Assembly (NCBI GenBank): GCA_002314755.1
Contig: DCHC01000036.1
Span: 79,780 to 111,947 of the forward strand
DNA length: 32,168 nt
Direction: 5' to 3'
DNA from: Faecalibacterium sp. UBA1762
GTDB lineage: Bacteria; Bacillota; Clostridia; Oscillospirales; Ruminococcaceae
This document shows, in pieces, positions 14,123 through 22,532 of this stretch. The position numbers and the translations under genes are program-made. Under the pieces are notes generated by a model. The model did no database searches. It was not told where the DNA came from and worked only from the letters and a program-made list of their open reading frames with translations. The first letter of the stretch is position 1. Every line of letters begins with the position of its first letter.

Positions 14123-16608
14123 ATCTCTCGCTTTCATTGCGCGGATGGCTGGATGTCCCCTTTGCCCGGATGGCAAACACCTCTGTGGAAAACAATTTAT
14201 CCGGCATAGAGCTTTACAATGTGCTGGAGGATGGGAACTATACCCGGAAAAACCCCGAGCTGCGGATGGAAAACGCAAATGCTGCCTGCCGTTGGCTTAA
14301 CGAAAACAAGCTGAACCTCTGCTGCGCGGATACCTCGGTTGACCTGTCGGAAAGCGGCGGCGGGGAGAAGCTGGCACAGTACATAGAGTATGCGGAGTGC
14401 TTCCGTATTCCGTATGTTTCGTTCCGTTTCAGCCGCGAAGCAGAGGATACAGAGCGCGAAACGCTGAAACGGCTGATGGAAAAAGCGGAAAACTGCGGGA
14501 CAGCACTGCTTGTGAAGACAAACGGAGCGTATTCCGACACCGAAAAACTATGCCGTCTGTTGGATACCTTTGCGGACGACGGTCTTGCGGCACTGTGGGA
14601 TATCTATCATACCTTTGCCGACGGACAGGAATCGCCTGCCGCAACGGTGGATCACCTTGGTGCGTATATCAGGCATGTGCATGTCCGTGACGCTGACAAA
14701 GGCGGCGATTACACCGCCGTAGGAGAGGGCGTCTTACCCATTGACGACATTATGCGTGCCCTTTCCTCGGTGGACTACGACGGGTATCTGTCGCTGGAAT
14801 GGAAGCCGGACTGGCAGAATATTTCGGATTGCGATGTGATTTTTGCCCATTATGTGGCATATATGAGCCGATTTGACCAGGAGGAAAACGCAAAACGTCT
14901 CTATCTGAACCACGACGGAACCGGCAAGTACATCTGGAAAAAGGATGAGCTGATCGACTGCACCTTTTCCGATGTTCTGGACCGGCTTGTTGAGGAATTT
15001 CCGGATCAGCTTGCCGTAAAATACACCACGCTGGACTACACGCGGACCTACGAGGAATTTCGGAACGATGTCAACGATTTTGCCCGTGCGCTGGTGGCGC
15101 TGGGGGTCAGACCGGGGCATAAGGTGGCAATATGGGCGACAAATGTGGCGGAATGGTTTATTGCGTTTTGGTCCGTTACTAAGATCGGCGCTGTTTTTGT
15201 CTCGGTCAACACCGCCTATAAGACACACGAAATTGAGTATCTGTTGCGGCAGTCGGATACCCACACGCTGATTATGATCGAGTCCACAAAGGATTCCAAT
15301 TATAAGGAAATAATCAGACAGCTCTGCCCGGAAACCCAGGAGACGCAGCCGGGGAAACCGCTTCACTGTAAAAGACTGCCATTTTTGAGAAACATCATCA
15401 CCGTCGGCTTCCGGCTTCCCGGATGCTTGACCTTCAAAGAGGCTGTTGTCAAAAAGGAAGGGGTGACGCTGGGACGCGTTCTCAAAATGGCGTCGGAGGT
15501 CAAGCCTACCGATGTGTGCAATATGCAATACACATCGGGCACCACGGGCTTTCCAAAGGGGGTCATGCTGACACATTACAGTGTTGTCAACAACGGCAAA
15601 TGTATCGGAGACAGAATGGGACTATCCACCGCCGACCGTATGATGATACAGGTGCCGATGTTCCATTGCTTCGGCATGGTTCTTTCCATGACGGCGTCGT
15701 TTACTCACGGCGTGACCATCTATCCCATGCCGTATTTTTCCGCAAAGGCATCCCTGGACTGCATCAATCAGGAAAAGATCACCTGCTTCAACGGTGTTCC
15801 AACCATGTTTATCGCGATGTTTAACCATCCTGATTACAGAAAGACGGATTTTTCGTATATGAGGACCGGCATTATGGCAGGGGCGGGCTGCCCACCGGAT
15901 TTGATGCGCCGCGCCGCTAGACCGGACGAGATGAATATGACGGGCATTGTCAGCGTTTACGGTCAGACCGAGTCCTCCCCCGGCAGCACGATGTCTGCCT
16001 GGACGGATCCGCTGGATTTGCGGTGCGACACGGTGGGCTATCATTTTCCCCATGTCTTATGTAAGGTCGTCGACCCCGAAACCGGTGAAGAGCTGCCGGA
16101 CGGTCAGAACGGCGAGTTCTGCTCAAAGGGCTACAACACCATGAAGGGGTATTACAAAATGCCCGAAGCAACCAAGCACACCGTTGACGCCGACGGCTGG
16201 CTGCATTCCGGCGATATCGCCATGCGGGATCAGGACGGCAATTTCCGGATAACGGGACGGCTGAAGGATATGATCATCCGGGGCGGTGAAAACATTTACC
16301 CCAAGGAAATCGAGGAGTTTGTTTATACCCATCCGGATGTAAAGGACGTTCAGGTGGTCGGTGTTCCGGATGAAAGGTACGGGGAGGAGGCCGCCGCCTG
16401 CATTATCCTCAAAGAGGGCAGAACGCTGACTGAGGCACAGATGCGCGAATACATGGTCGCCAATATCGCACGGCACAAGGTCCCGCGGTACATTTTCTTT
16501 ATGGACAGCTTCCCGATGAATGCGGCGGGAAAGGTTCTGAAATACCGTATGAGAGAAGATCTGGTGGAAATCATGACTTCCGCAAAGGGAAAGTCAGACA
16601 ACAAATAA
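14119..16608 (+). CDS. Xylose-isomerase-like TIM barrel fused to AMP-forming acyl-CoA ligase
   Basis: This 829-residue two-part protein has an N-terminal sugar-phosphate isomerase/epimerase-type TIM barrel (AP endonuclease 2 superfamily) at residues about 5-255. Metal-site-like elements are visible: WDIYHTF at about 160, HVHVRDAD, GEGVLPI and YLSLEWKP at about 223-230. Residues about 275-829 are a FadD/AcsF-like acyl-CoA ligase with YTSGTTGFPKG at about 471-481, WLHSGDIA, GRLKDMIIRGGENIYP and the catalytic-lysine motif NAAGKVLKYR near 805. It is more like fatty-acyl-CoA synthases than the two XRE-cupin ligases, so the operon has two ligase lineages. ATG 14119 has a GAGGAGGAG SD and overlaps the preceding stop. 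The reaction of the barrel is unknown. A fused pathway enzyme or a substrate-binding module are both possible. Confidence 0.85.
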   Translation: MNLSLSLRGWLDVPFARMANTSVENNLSGIELYNVLEDGNYTRKNPELRMENANAACRWLNENKLNLCCADTSVDLSESGGGEKLAQYIEYAECFRIPYVSFRFSREAEDTERETLKRLMEKAENCGTALLVKTNGAYSDTEKLCRLLDTFADDGLAALWDIYHTFADGQESPAATVDHLGAYIRHVHVRDADKGGDYTAVGEGVLPIDDIMRALSSVDYDGYLSLEWKPDWQNISDCDVIFAHYVAYMSRFDQEENAKRLYLNHDGTGKYIWKKDELIDCTFSDVLDRLVEEFPDQLAVKYTTLDYTRTYEEFRNDVNDFARALVALGVRPGHKVAIWATNVAEWFIAFWSVTKIGAVFVSVNTAYKTHEIEYLLRQSDTHTLIMIESTKDSNYKEIIRQLCPETQETQPGKPLHCKRLPFLRNIITVGFRLPGCLTFKEAVVKKEGVTLGRVLKMASEVKPTDVCNMQYTSGTTGFPKGVMLTHYSVVNNGKCIGDRMGLSTADRMMIQVPMFHCFGMVLSMTASFTHGVTIYPMPYFSAKASLDCINQEKITCFNGVPTMFIAMFNHPDYRKTDFSYMRTGIMAGAGCPPDLMRRAARPDEMNMTGIVSVYGQTESSPGSTMSAWTDPLDLRCDTVGYHFPHVLCKVVDPETGEELPDGQNGEFCSKGYNTMKGYYKMPEATKHTVDADGWLHSGDIAMRDQDGNFRITGRLKDMIIRGGENIYPKEIEEFVYTHPDVKDVQVVGVPDERYGEEAAACIILKEGRTLTEAQMREYMVANIARHKVPRYIFFMDSFPMNAAGKVLKYRMREDLVEIMTSAKGKSDNK

Positions 16609-16800
16609 GAATAATTGGCGGACAGAGGCACCGCGGGTTGCCTCAGATAGAAAACAAAGCGGGGCTTTCGGAAGGCGACCGGTGGATAAGGATGTTTTTG
16701 GGTTTGTTCAGTAAGATTCAATATGCCGATATATCGACAAATCAGAATTTGATGAAGTAAACAGCAGATTCCCCGCAGAGATGGTTGAATAGTAAATTTC
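16609..16800. other. Non-coding stretch after the ligase operon
   Basis: I see no convincing gene. A small GAGGCA/TGCCTC hairpin lies at 16625-16644 without a T-run. A 22-codon ORF at 16692-16760, continued in another frame to about 16795, vaguely resembles the start of a rhodanese-like protein but is too short to claim. The operon terminator follows at 16801. Confidence 0.4.
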
Positions 16801-16836
16801 AGTATGCCGCCGTTTTATCGGCGGCATACTCTTTTC
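16801..16836 (+). terminator. Strong 12-bp hairpin terminating the ligase/VOR operon
   Basis: AGTATGCCGCCG at 16801-16812 pairs perfectly with CGGCGGCATACT at 16819-16830 across a six-base loop. CTTTTC follows. The T-run is short, but the stem is long and GC-rich. Confidence 0.75.
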
Positions 16837-16872
16837 AGGAGCCTGAAAATCAGAAAAAAATATTGCGAAAAA

Positions 16873-16898
16873 TGAACCTTTCGGTGATTTTATCCGTC
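16873..16898 (+). promoter_or_regulatory. ECF-type promoter ahead of the sigma factor gene
   Basis: TGAACC (within TGAACCTTTC) at 16873-16878 and CGTC at 16895-16898 with a 16-base gap match the general ECF sigma promoter layout (GAAC-like -35, CGTC-like -10). This suggests the sigma factor transcribes its own gene. A perfect 14-bp palindrome, TGAAACCGGTTTCA, lies just downstream at 16908-16921, around or just after the predicted start site, and may bind a regulator. Confidence 0.55.
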
Positions 16899-16950
16899 TT
16901 AATAAAGTGAAACCGGTTTCAAAAAACGATGAAACAAGGGGGGTGAGAAT

Positions 16951-18207
16951 ATGGATGGCTTTGATGAATTATTAGAAGCAGAAAGAAAGTATGCCGAGCG
17001 TTATGTGAAGTTTCGTATCGCGTCAAAAGCTGATGCTGATGACGTTTTGCAAGAGGTCTGCCTTACCGCATTTCAGAAGTTTTCTCAATTAAAAAACAAG
17101 GAATTCTTCAAGGCGTGGCTTATCAGCATTGCAAAAAACAAATGCAACGATTATTTCCGTATGAAAGCACGTCAGCTTGAAATTCCGATAGGCGAATTGA
17201 CCATAGGGACATTTTCACTCAGCAGGTGCGGTATTTCCGCAGTAAGCACTGTTAGAGAAACATTGAATCTGCTTGGTGATAAAGACAAGCAAATATTGTA
17301 CCTTTACTTCTGGAAAGAACTTCCGCAGACGGAAATAGCAAAAATACTGAATATCCCGATAGGCACTGTAAAAAGTCGGCTTCACACCGCAAAGAATAAT
17401 TTCAAAGAAATGTATCCGTCACCGAAAGGAGTAAATGAAATGAAAAAATTACCCGCGATTCTGCCCGAATATACAATCAAAAAATCAGACGAAGAACCTT
17501 TTTCCGTCAAATGGGAAGAGTATTGGGGATTGTTTATTGTACCGAAGCTCGACGAAAAAGTGCAGTGGGGAAGCTATGATGCCCCTGCTCATACCCTTGG
17601 CGAAAGTGGTGCTTTAGAAGTAACATCCCGTGCGGAGATCCACGGTGTCCCCGGCGTTGAGATCCATGAAACGAGAAAAGAAGAATCCGGGGAAAGCCGA
17701 ATGTTCCAGTATATTATTCAGCTCACGGATACGCACTGCCGTATGTTAGCGGAAGAATATGAACGGGACGGAATCCGCAAAACTTTGACGTTTTTGGACG
17801 GCGACGATTTTCTCGAAGAATGGGGGTATGGTGACAACAACTGCGGTAAAGAAACCAATATTGTTCCCAAAGGCATTTTTCAGGTAAGTGAAGACGGTAT
17901 CCACGCAGAAAACACAAATCAACTGTTTGACATCGTAGGACGCTACACTGTCCAAATCAACGGTACTGTATATGATACTGTACGGCTTGTTTGTCTGGAT
18001 TCCTATAGGAAGGAATACGTCATGACCGAGCACTATCTCGATCAAAACGGACGAACCATACTGTGGCGCAGATTCAACCGTGATGATTGGGCAATTGACC
18101 GTTATAAGAAGAAATGGAGCGAACAACTGCCCAATAATGAAAGAGTGACTGTAAACGGCGAAACATACGTCCATTGGTATGACTGTATAACCGATTATAT
18201 TCTCTGA
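16951..18207 (+). CDS. ECF-family sigma factor fused to an unrecognised C-terminal domain
   Basis: The first about 160 residues form an ECF sigma-70 factor. Region 2 (about 12-75) includes ADDVLQEVCLTAFQKF and FKAWLISIAKNKCNDYFR. Region 4 (about 105-158) includes the helix-turn-helix PQTEIAKILNIPIGTVKSRLHTAKNNF. Residues about 164-418 are a soluble, beta-rich domain (many aromatic and charged residues, no membrane segment) that I do not recognise. The junction contains a good internal start: AAAGGAG at 17425-17431, then ATG 17440 in frame, giving 255 residues. This suggests a former separate gene, often an anti-sigma factor in such loci, that has been fused, or two products from one ORF. GGGGGGTGAG precedes the ATG at 16951. 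The gene is more A+T-rich than its neighbours. Confidence 0.75.
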   Translation: MDGFDELLEAERKYAERYVKFRIASKADADDVLQEVCLTAFQKFSQLKNKEFFKAWLISIAKNKCNDYFRMKARQLEIPIGELTIGTFSLSRCGISAVSTVRETLNLLGDKDKQILYLYFWKELPQTEIAKILNIPIGTVKSRLHTAKNNFKEMYPSPKGVNEMKKLPAILPEYTIKKSDEEPFSVKWEEYWGLFIVPKLDEKVQWGSYDAPAHTLGESGALEVTSRAEIHGVPGVEIHETRKEESGESRMFQYIIQLTDTHCRMLAEEYERDGIRKTLTFLDGDDFLEEWGYGDNNCGKETNIVPKGIFQVSEDGIHAENTNQLFDIVGRYTVQINGTVYDTVRLVCLDSYRKEYVMTEHYLDQNGRTILWRRFNRDDWAIDRYKKKWSEQLPNNERVTVNGETYVHWYDCITDYIL

Positions 18208-18254
18208 AAAAATGTTATATAGACAAATCCCGGTTTGTCGAGCTAAAAGAAACA

Positions 18255-18287
18255 ACCCGCTGAAAAGGAAACTCTTTTTCAGCGGGT
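18255..18287. terminator. Bidirectional-looking hairpin after the sigma factor gene
   Basis: ACCCGCTGAAAA at 18255-18266 pairs with TTTTCAGCGGGT at 18276-18287 (12 bp). The plus-strand flank is ATCTTTGTC and the minus-strand flank is TGTTTCTTTTA, so it can end the sigma gene and perhaps leftward transcription too. Confidence 0.65.
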
Positions 18288-18441
18288 ATCTTTGTCTCAT
18301 ACCATAGCAAGCAGGGAAATTATATATAATTTCCGAATGATGTCAGGGCTTGCGCCCCGATAATGTTTAGGCGCGTGACGGAAATGCTCCAAAATACTTC
18401 CTTATCAACACGCGCCGAAAAGAAAGTCTCGCTTTTTTCTG
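18288..18441. other. Intergenic region between the sigma factor gene and cca
   Basis: I see no gene. An inverted repeat with 8-bp arms, GGCGCGTG at 18370-18377 and CACGCGCC at 18409-18416, is separated by 31 bases. Its purpose is unknown. Confidence 0.4.
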
Positions 18442-18475
18442 CAAAAAAGCCGCCATCGTTTTTGGCGATGGCGGC
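18442..18475 (-). terminator. Rho-independent terminator of cca
   Basis: On the minus strand the perfect 10-bp stem GCCGCCATCG/CGATGGCGGC (18475-18449) is followed by TTTTTT, 17 bases after the cca stop codon. Confidence 0.9.
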
Positions 18476-18491
18476 ATAGGGAGAAAAACGG

Positions 18492-19778
18492 TTATAGTAG
18501 ATTGCCCTGTCGGGCTGCCCCGGCAAGAGAGAGCAGCGTTTCCGGTCGGTTCAGCTCCGGCGCGGCGATGACCGCATCCAGCAGCAGTCGCAACACCTTG
18601 CCCAGCTGTTCCCCACGAAAGCCCAGCCGGAGCAGTTCGCTGCCGGTAATTGCCAAAGCGGAGAAGGTGTAGGGCTCATTTGCGGCCTCGACCTGTTGCC
18701 AGTCGGCCAGGTCGGCGGCAAATCGGTCATCGAGCGCTGTAAAGCATTGTAATATCACAGACATGGAAAGAGGCATTCTGCCGTCGGTACCGGCAGCCCG
18801 GTGCTTCAGAGCGGTTTTTCCGATGGGAGCAGTGTAAAAAGCATCCATCAGTACCATATCCCGGTAAAAATCTTTAGAAAAGCCCAGCGTACTGCAGACA
18901 TACTTTTTATCCGCCTCCAGCAGGGTAAGCAGAGCCCACCAACGGGGCAGCATACGGCAGGGCACCGCCGAAAGGGGCTGCAGCAGCCGCGCGATGGAGT
19001 CAGTATCAAAATCGGCAGGTTCGACCTCGGCAGCGAGAACCCGGGTATCGTAGTCCTCCTCCCAGGTGCGGGGCGGACGCAGACCGATAAAACGCAGGGC
19101 ATCGGGAGCCAGCAGCGCCGCAAGCGCAGCTGGGTTTTGACCCAAAAGGGCTGCCTGCAGCTCGCCGCGCAGACGGGGCATACTGACCCCTCTGAGCTGT
19201 CTGCGACAGGCGGCTATGGCAGGGACAATATCCTGCTGCAGCCGAAAATTCAACACGGAGGCAAACCGGACAGCGCGCAGCATACGCAGCCCGTCTTCGC
19301 GGAAACGGCGCTTCGCCTCACCGACCGTGCACAGGGTGCGGGCGGCAAGGTCTGCCTGTACACCGTAGGGGTCGATCAGCTTTTCTCCATCCCAGGCTAT
19401 GGCATTGACGGTAAAATCTCTGCGGGCCAGGTCCTGCTCCAGCGTTACCCCAAAGGTGACGGCATCCGGGTGGCGTGCATCACCGTACGCGCCCTCTGTC
19501 CGAAAAGGGGTGATCTCACAGCTCACCTCACCGCAGCGCAGGGTCAGGGTACCGTAATTGAACCCCCTCTCTCCTTGGGTGGTGTCGCCGGTGGGCAGAG
19601 CGTCCGGCAGCAGGCTGCGCAGCTGCTCCGGCGAGGCAGCGGCTGCCATATCATAATCGGTGGGCACCCTGCCCATCAAAGCGTCCCGAACAGCGCCGCC
19701 AATCAGCACACTGTATACCCCTGCCCGGCGCAGTCGCTGCTGCAGGGCAATGACATCTTTGTTCCAAAGCTCTTGCAT
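18492..19778 (-). CDS. cca: CCA tRNA nucleotidyltransferase / poly(A) polymerase family protein
   Basis: This 428-residue cytoplasmic enzyme adds or repairs the 3' CCA end of tRNAs using CTP and ATP. Class II nucleotidyltransferase motifs are clear: IGGAVRDALMG at 26-36, the metal-binding DYD at 41-43, RRDFTVNA at 119-126, and RRFREDGLRMLRAVRFA at 157-173. The C-terminal part holds the helical tRNA-binding region and is of normal length. On the minus strand GAGG lies about 6 bases before the ATG. Both complete and partial tRNA genes flank this window. At least tRNA-Gln(CUG) already encodes its CCA, so the enzyme would serve repair for that species. The gene is convergent with the sigma factor gene and divergent from murC. 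Confidence 0.93.
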   Translation of the reverse strand: MQELWNKDVIALQQRLRRAGVYSVLIGGAVRDALMGRVPTDYDMAAAASPEQLRSLLPDALPTGDTTQGERGFNYGTLTLRCGEVSCEITPFRTEGAYGDARHPDAVTFGVTLEQDLARRDFTVNAIAWDGEKLIDPYGVQADLAARTLCTVGEAKRRFREDGLRMLRAVRFASVLNFRLQQDIVPAIAACRRQLRGVSMPRLRGELQAALLGQNPAALAALLAPDALRFIGLRPPRTWEEDYDTRVLAAEVEPADFDTDSIARLLQPLSAVPCRMLPRWWALLTLLEADKKYVCSTLGFSKDFYRDMVLMDAFYTAPIGKTALKHRAAGTDGRMPLSMSVILQCFTALDDRFAADLADWQQVEAANEPYTFSALAITGSELLRLGFRGEQLGKVLRLLLDAVIAAPELNRPETLLSLAGAARQGNLL

Positions 19779-19804
19779 GATATCCTCGTTTTCCTTTTGG
19801 TTAC

Positions 19805-19829
19805 GGTAAAAGCTCTTTTACCAATTATA
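19805..19829 (-). promoter_or_regulatory. Putative cca promoter -10 with adjacent inverted repeat
   Basis: On the minus strand TATAAT lies at 19829-19824 with a poor -35 (TTTTCA about 17 bases upstream). A 7-bp inverted repeat, GGTAAAA/TTTTACC (19805-19822), sits directly downstream in the untranslated leader of cca. Confidence 0.4.
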
Positions 19830-19939
19830 CTATTTTTTTAAGAAAATGAAAAGACAAAGTCATCCTCCAAAAACGAAATAACAAACCGCAAAACAGTAAA
19901 AAAATAAATAAAACTGTTTCTTTTCCCGATGAAACAAGC

Positions 19940-19993
19940 TATAATATAATAGATTATATTTTGATATTGCGTGCAGGAATACAGTCCCTGCAC
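19940..19993 (+). promoter_or_regulatory. Putative murC operon promoter -10 and leader hairpin
   Basis: TATAAT at 19940-19945 (overlapping a second at 19945-19950) lacks a good -35. A 7-bp hairpin, GTGCAGG/CCTGCAC (19971-19993), follows in the leader, with GAAGGAGAAAG next to the murC ATG. There is no T-run, so it is not a terminator. Confidence 0.4.
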
Positions 19994-20013
19994 GGTGTCA
20001 GAAGGAGAAAGCT

Positions 20014-21408
20014 ATGGATTGGGATAACAATTTGCTGAACGGAAAAAAGGTACTGCACTTTATCGGCTGCGGCGGCAGCGGTATGTACCCCATTATTCAG
20101 ATACTGCACGCAGCCGGTTACACCATTACCGGCAGCGATGTCAACGAGGGCGATATCATCAACTACGAGCGTAAGATGGGTGTCCGGGTGGGTATGCCTC
20201 ACAGTGCTCCGCAGGTACACGGGGCGGATCTGGTGGTGTATTCCGCAGCCATTCATCCGGACAATCCGGAGCGCAGAGAGGCAGAGCGGTTGGGTATTCC
20301 CTGCATAGAGCGCAGTGTGATGCTGGGCTATGTGACTGCAATGTATGCGGCCCCCATCTGTGTGGCGGGCACCAATGGCAAGACCAGCACCAGCTCTATG
20401 CTGACCCAGACCCTGATGATGGCAGGTAAGGACCCTGCTGCGGTAATCGGTGGCAAGCTGCCCTATATCAACGGCTATGGCCGCAGCGGAGAAGGAAATA
20501 ATATAGTGGTGGAGAGCTGTGAATACCACAATACCTTTTTGCAGCTGATCCCTCACACCGCTGTGCTTTTGAATGTGGATGCCGACCATCTGGAGTTTTT
20601 CGGCAATATGGAGAATCTGAAGGCTGCCTTTGCCAAATTCTGCGCAGCAGCCACCGACACAGTCATCTATAACGCAGACGATACCAACACGGTGGAAACC
20701 GTTGCTCTGGCAAAAACAGCGGCGCCCGGATTGCATTACATCTCCTTCGGTACCGGGGAGGAAAGCTGCTATCGCGCGATGAATATCACCGAACATCGTC
20801 CCGGCTTTTACGCCTATACCGTTGTGTATGAGGGTAAGCCTCTTACGCAGGTAAAGCTGGGTGTGCCCGGCCGTCACCATGTGGATAACTCCCTGGCAGC
20901 TTTTGCCGCAGCTCACCGGGCAGGTTGTACCTCCGACCAGGCTGCCGATGGTATTGCCGCCTTTCATGGCGCAGGTCGTCGATTTGAGATTGTAGGGGAG
21001 AAAAACGGGGTCACTGTGGCAGATGACTACGCCCACAACCCTACCGAGATCGGCGTGACCTTACGGGCTGCCAAAAAGCTGGGCTATCGCAAGGTGTGGG
21101 CTGTGCATCAGCCCTTTACCTACAGCCGTACCAAAATGTTTTTGCAGGAGTTCAGCGAGGTGCTGCAGGAGGCCGACCATGTGGTATTGACCGAGATTAT
21201 GGGCGGCCGGGAGAGCAACGAGGGTTATCATATTTATGCCGCTGACCTTGCCGTTAAAATACCGGGCTGTGTGTGGTTTGCCACTCAGCAGGAGGCAGCG
21301 GACTACACCATGCAGCATGCCCAACCGGGAGATCTGGTCATGACCCTGGGCTGCGGTGATATCTACAAGGCCGCCCGTATGATGGCAAAATCGGATAGAG
21401 AAGAATGA
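20014..21408 (+). CDS. murC: UDP-N-acetylmuramate--L-alanine ligase
   Basis: This 464-residue Mur ligase joins L-alanine to UDP-N-acetylmuramic acid using ATP in cytoplasmic peptidoglycan precursor synthesis. The N-terminal Rossmann-like domain has FIGCGGSGMYP at 16-26. The ATP P-loop is GTNGKTS at 119-125 (many MurC proteins have GTHGKTT, a mild variation). The middle domain has NVDADHLEFFG. The C-terminal domain begins at VADDYAHNPTEI, the MurC version of the DDYxHxPTE motif. GGAGAAAG is the SD. It is first in a run of same-strand genes with gaps of 52, 37 and 50 bases, so it probably heads an operon with galM, the PAP2 gene and the 650-aa gene. PAP2 phosphatases can recycle lipid carriers in wall synthesis, which would fit murC. 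Confidence 0.9.
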   Translation: MDWDNNLLNGKKVLHFIGCGGSGMYPIIQILHAAGYTITGSDVNEGDIINYERKMGVRVGMPHSAPQVHGADLVVYSAAIHPDNPERREAERLGIPCIERSVMLGYVTAMYAAPICVAGTNGKTSTSSMLTQTLMMAGKDPAAVIGGKLPYINGYGRSGEGNNIVVESCEYHNTFLQLIPHTAVLLNVDADHLEFFGNMENLKAAFAKFCAAATDTVIYNADDTNTVETVALAKTAAPGLHYISFGTGEESCYRAMNITEHRPGFYAYTVVYEGKPLTQVKLGVPGRHHVDNSLAAFAAAHRAGCTSDQAADGIAAFHGAGRRFEIVGEKNGVTVADDYAHNPTEIGVTLRAAKKLGYRKVWAVHQPFTYSRTKMFLQEFSEVLQEADHVVLTEIMGGRESNEGYHIYAADLAVKIPGCVWFATQQEAADYTMQHAQPGDLVMTLGCGDIYKAARMMAKSDREE

Positions 21409-21460
21409 CACCCTGCGGAAAAAAGCCGATAAAGCAAACAGGAGAAAGGAAATAAACAAG

Positions 21461-22495
21461 ATGAAGATGGAAAAAAGACCCTTCGGGACTACCCGGGACG
21501 GACAGGCAGTTACCCTGTACCGCATGGAGAACCACGCCGGAGCCTATGTGGAGCTGTTGGATTGGGGCGCCCATATCCGCGCGTTGGGTGTGCCGGATAA
21601 GGACGGCAATATTGTGGATGTTTGCCTGGGCTTTGACGATATGGAAGGGTATGAGCAGAACGCAGGCACCTATATGGGCGCGACTGTGGGACGCAACGCC
21701 AACCGCATCCGAGGGGCGAAATTCACCCTGAACAATATTGTGTATACCCTTTCGCCCAACGAGGGTCCCAATCAGTGCCACGGCGGCATCGTGGGTTTTG
21801 ACGCCCATATCTGGAATGCGGTCATGCAGGAACAGCTGATCTCCTTTTACCGCACTTCTCCCCATATGGAGGAGGGCTTCCCCGGACTGCTGCGGGTCAC
21901 CGTCAATTTTGAACTGACCAGCACCAACGAGCTGAAGATCACCTATACCGCAAGTGGGGAGGAGGATACCCCGGTCAACCTGACCAACCACGCCTACTTT
22001 AACCTTGCGGGCAAGGGCAAGATCTATGATCATACCCTGCAGATGAACGCAAGCCGTATTACCCCGGTGGACGAAGCACTGCTGCCGCTGGGAACCATGG
22101 ATACCGTGTCGGATACTGTGTTTGATCTGCGTAAGCCGGTGCGGCTGGGGAATATTCTCAACCCCATGGCAGCTGCTCTACAGGCTGCCTGCGGGTTGGA
22201 CAACAACTTTGTCACCGACTGTACAGGCCTTGTGCCGGTGGCAGTTTTACATAACCCCGCTAATGGTATCAAGATGACCTGCTACACCGATTTACCCTGT
22301 GCACAGGTGTATAGCGGCAACTATCTGGATACCACACCCGGTAAGCTGGGTACGCCCTATACCCGGCATGACGGCATTTGTATCGAGACCCAGTGGTACC
22401 CGGACGCAGTCAACTGTCCGGCATTCCCCTCAGTTGTTTTACCGGCACATAAAATGTGGCGTGCTCACACCGTCTATGCCTTCACGGTGAAATAA
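21461..22495 (+). CDS. galM: Aldose 1-epimerase (mutarotase)
   Basis: This 344-residue cytoplasmic enzyme interconverts alpha and beta anomers of galactose or glucose. Family features include TVGRNANRIRGAKF at about 74-87, a histidine in NQCHGG at about 103-108, the catalytic NLTNHAYFNLAG, and the C-terminal Glu in CIETQWYPDAVN expected to act as base. The length is normal for GalM, and there is no signal peptide. GAGAAAGGAA is the SD, about 10 bases before the ATG. A GH35 beta-galactosidase gene a few kilobases downstream would release beta-galactose, so the two fit a galactoside-using lifestyle, although they are not in the same operon. Confidence 0.9.
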   Translation: MKMEKRPFGTTRDGQAVTLYRMENHAGAYVELLDWGAHIRALGVPDKDGNIVDVCLGFDDMEGYEQNAGTYMGATVGRNANRIRGAKFTLNNIVYTLSPNEGPNQCHGGIVGFDAHIWNAVMQEQLISFYRTSPHMEEGFPGLLRVTVNFELTSTNELKITYTASGEEDTPVNLTNHAYFNLAGKGKIYDHTLQMNASRITPVDEALLPLGTMDTVSDTVFDLRKPVRLGNILNPMAAALQAACGLDNNFVTDCTGLVPVAVLHNPANGIKMTCYTDLPCAQVYSGNYLDTTPGKLGTPYTRHDGICIETQWYPDAVNCPAFPSVVLPAHKMWRAHTVYAFTVK

Positions 22496-22532
22496 GCCGT
22501 TCTTACTACATACGAAAGGTCAGTAACATATT

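Noticed and set aside
16692..16795. A 22-codon ORF (16692-16760) that, with a frame change, continues to about 16795 and resembles the start of a rhodanese-like protein
   Set aside because: Too short and too weakly similar; needs a frameshift and has a poor ribosome binding site.
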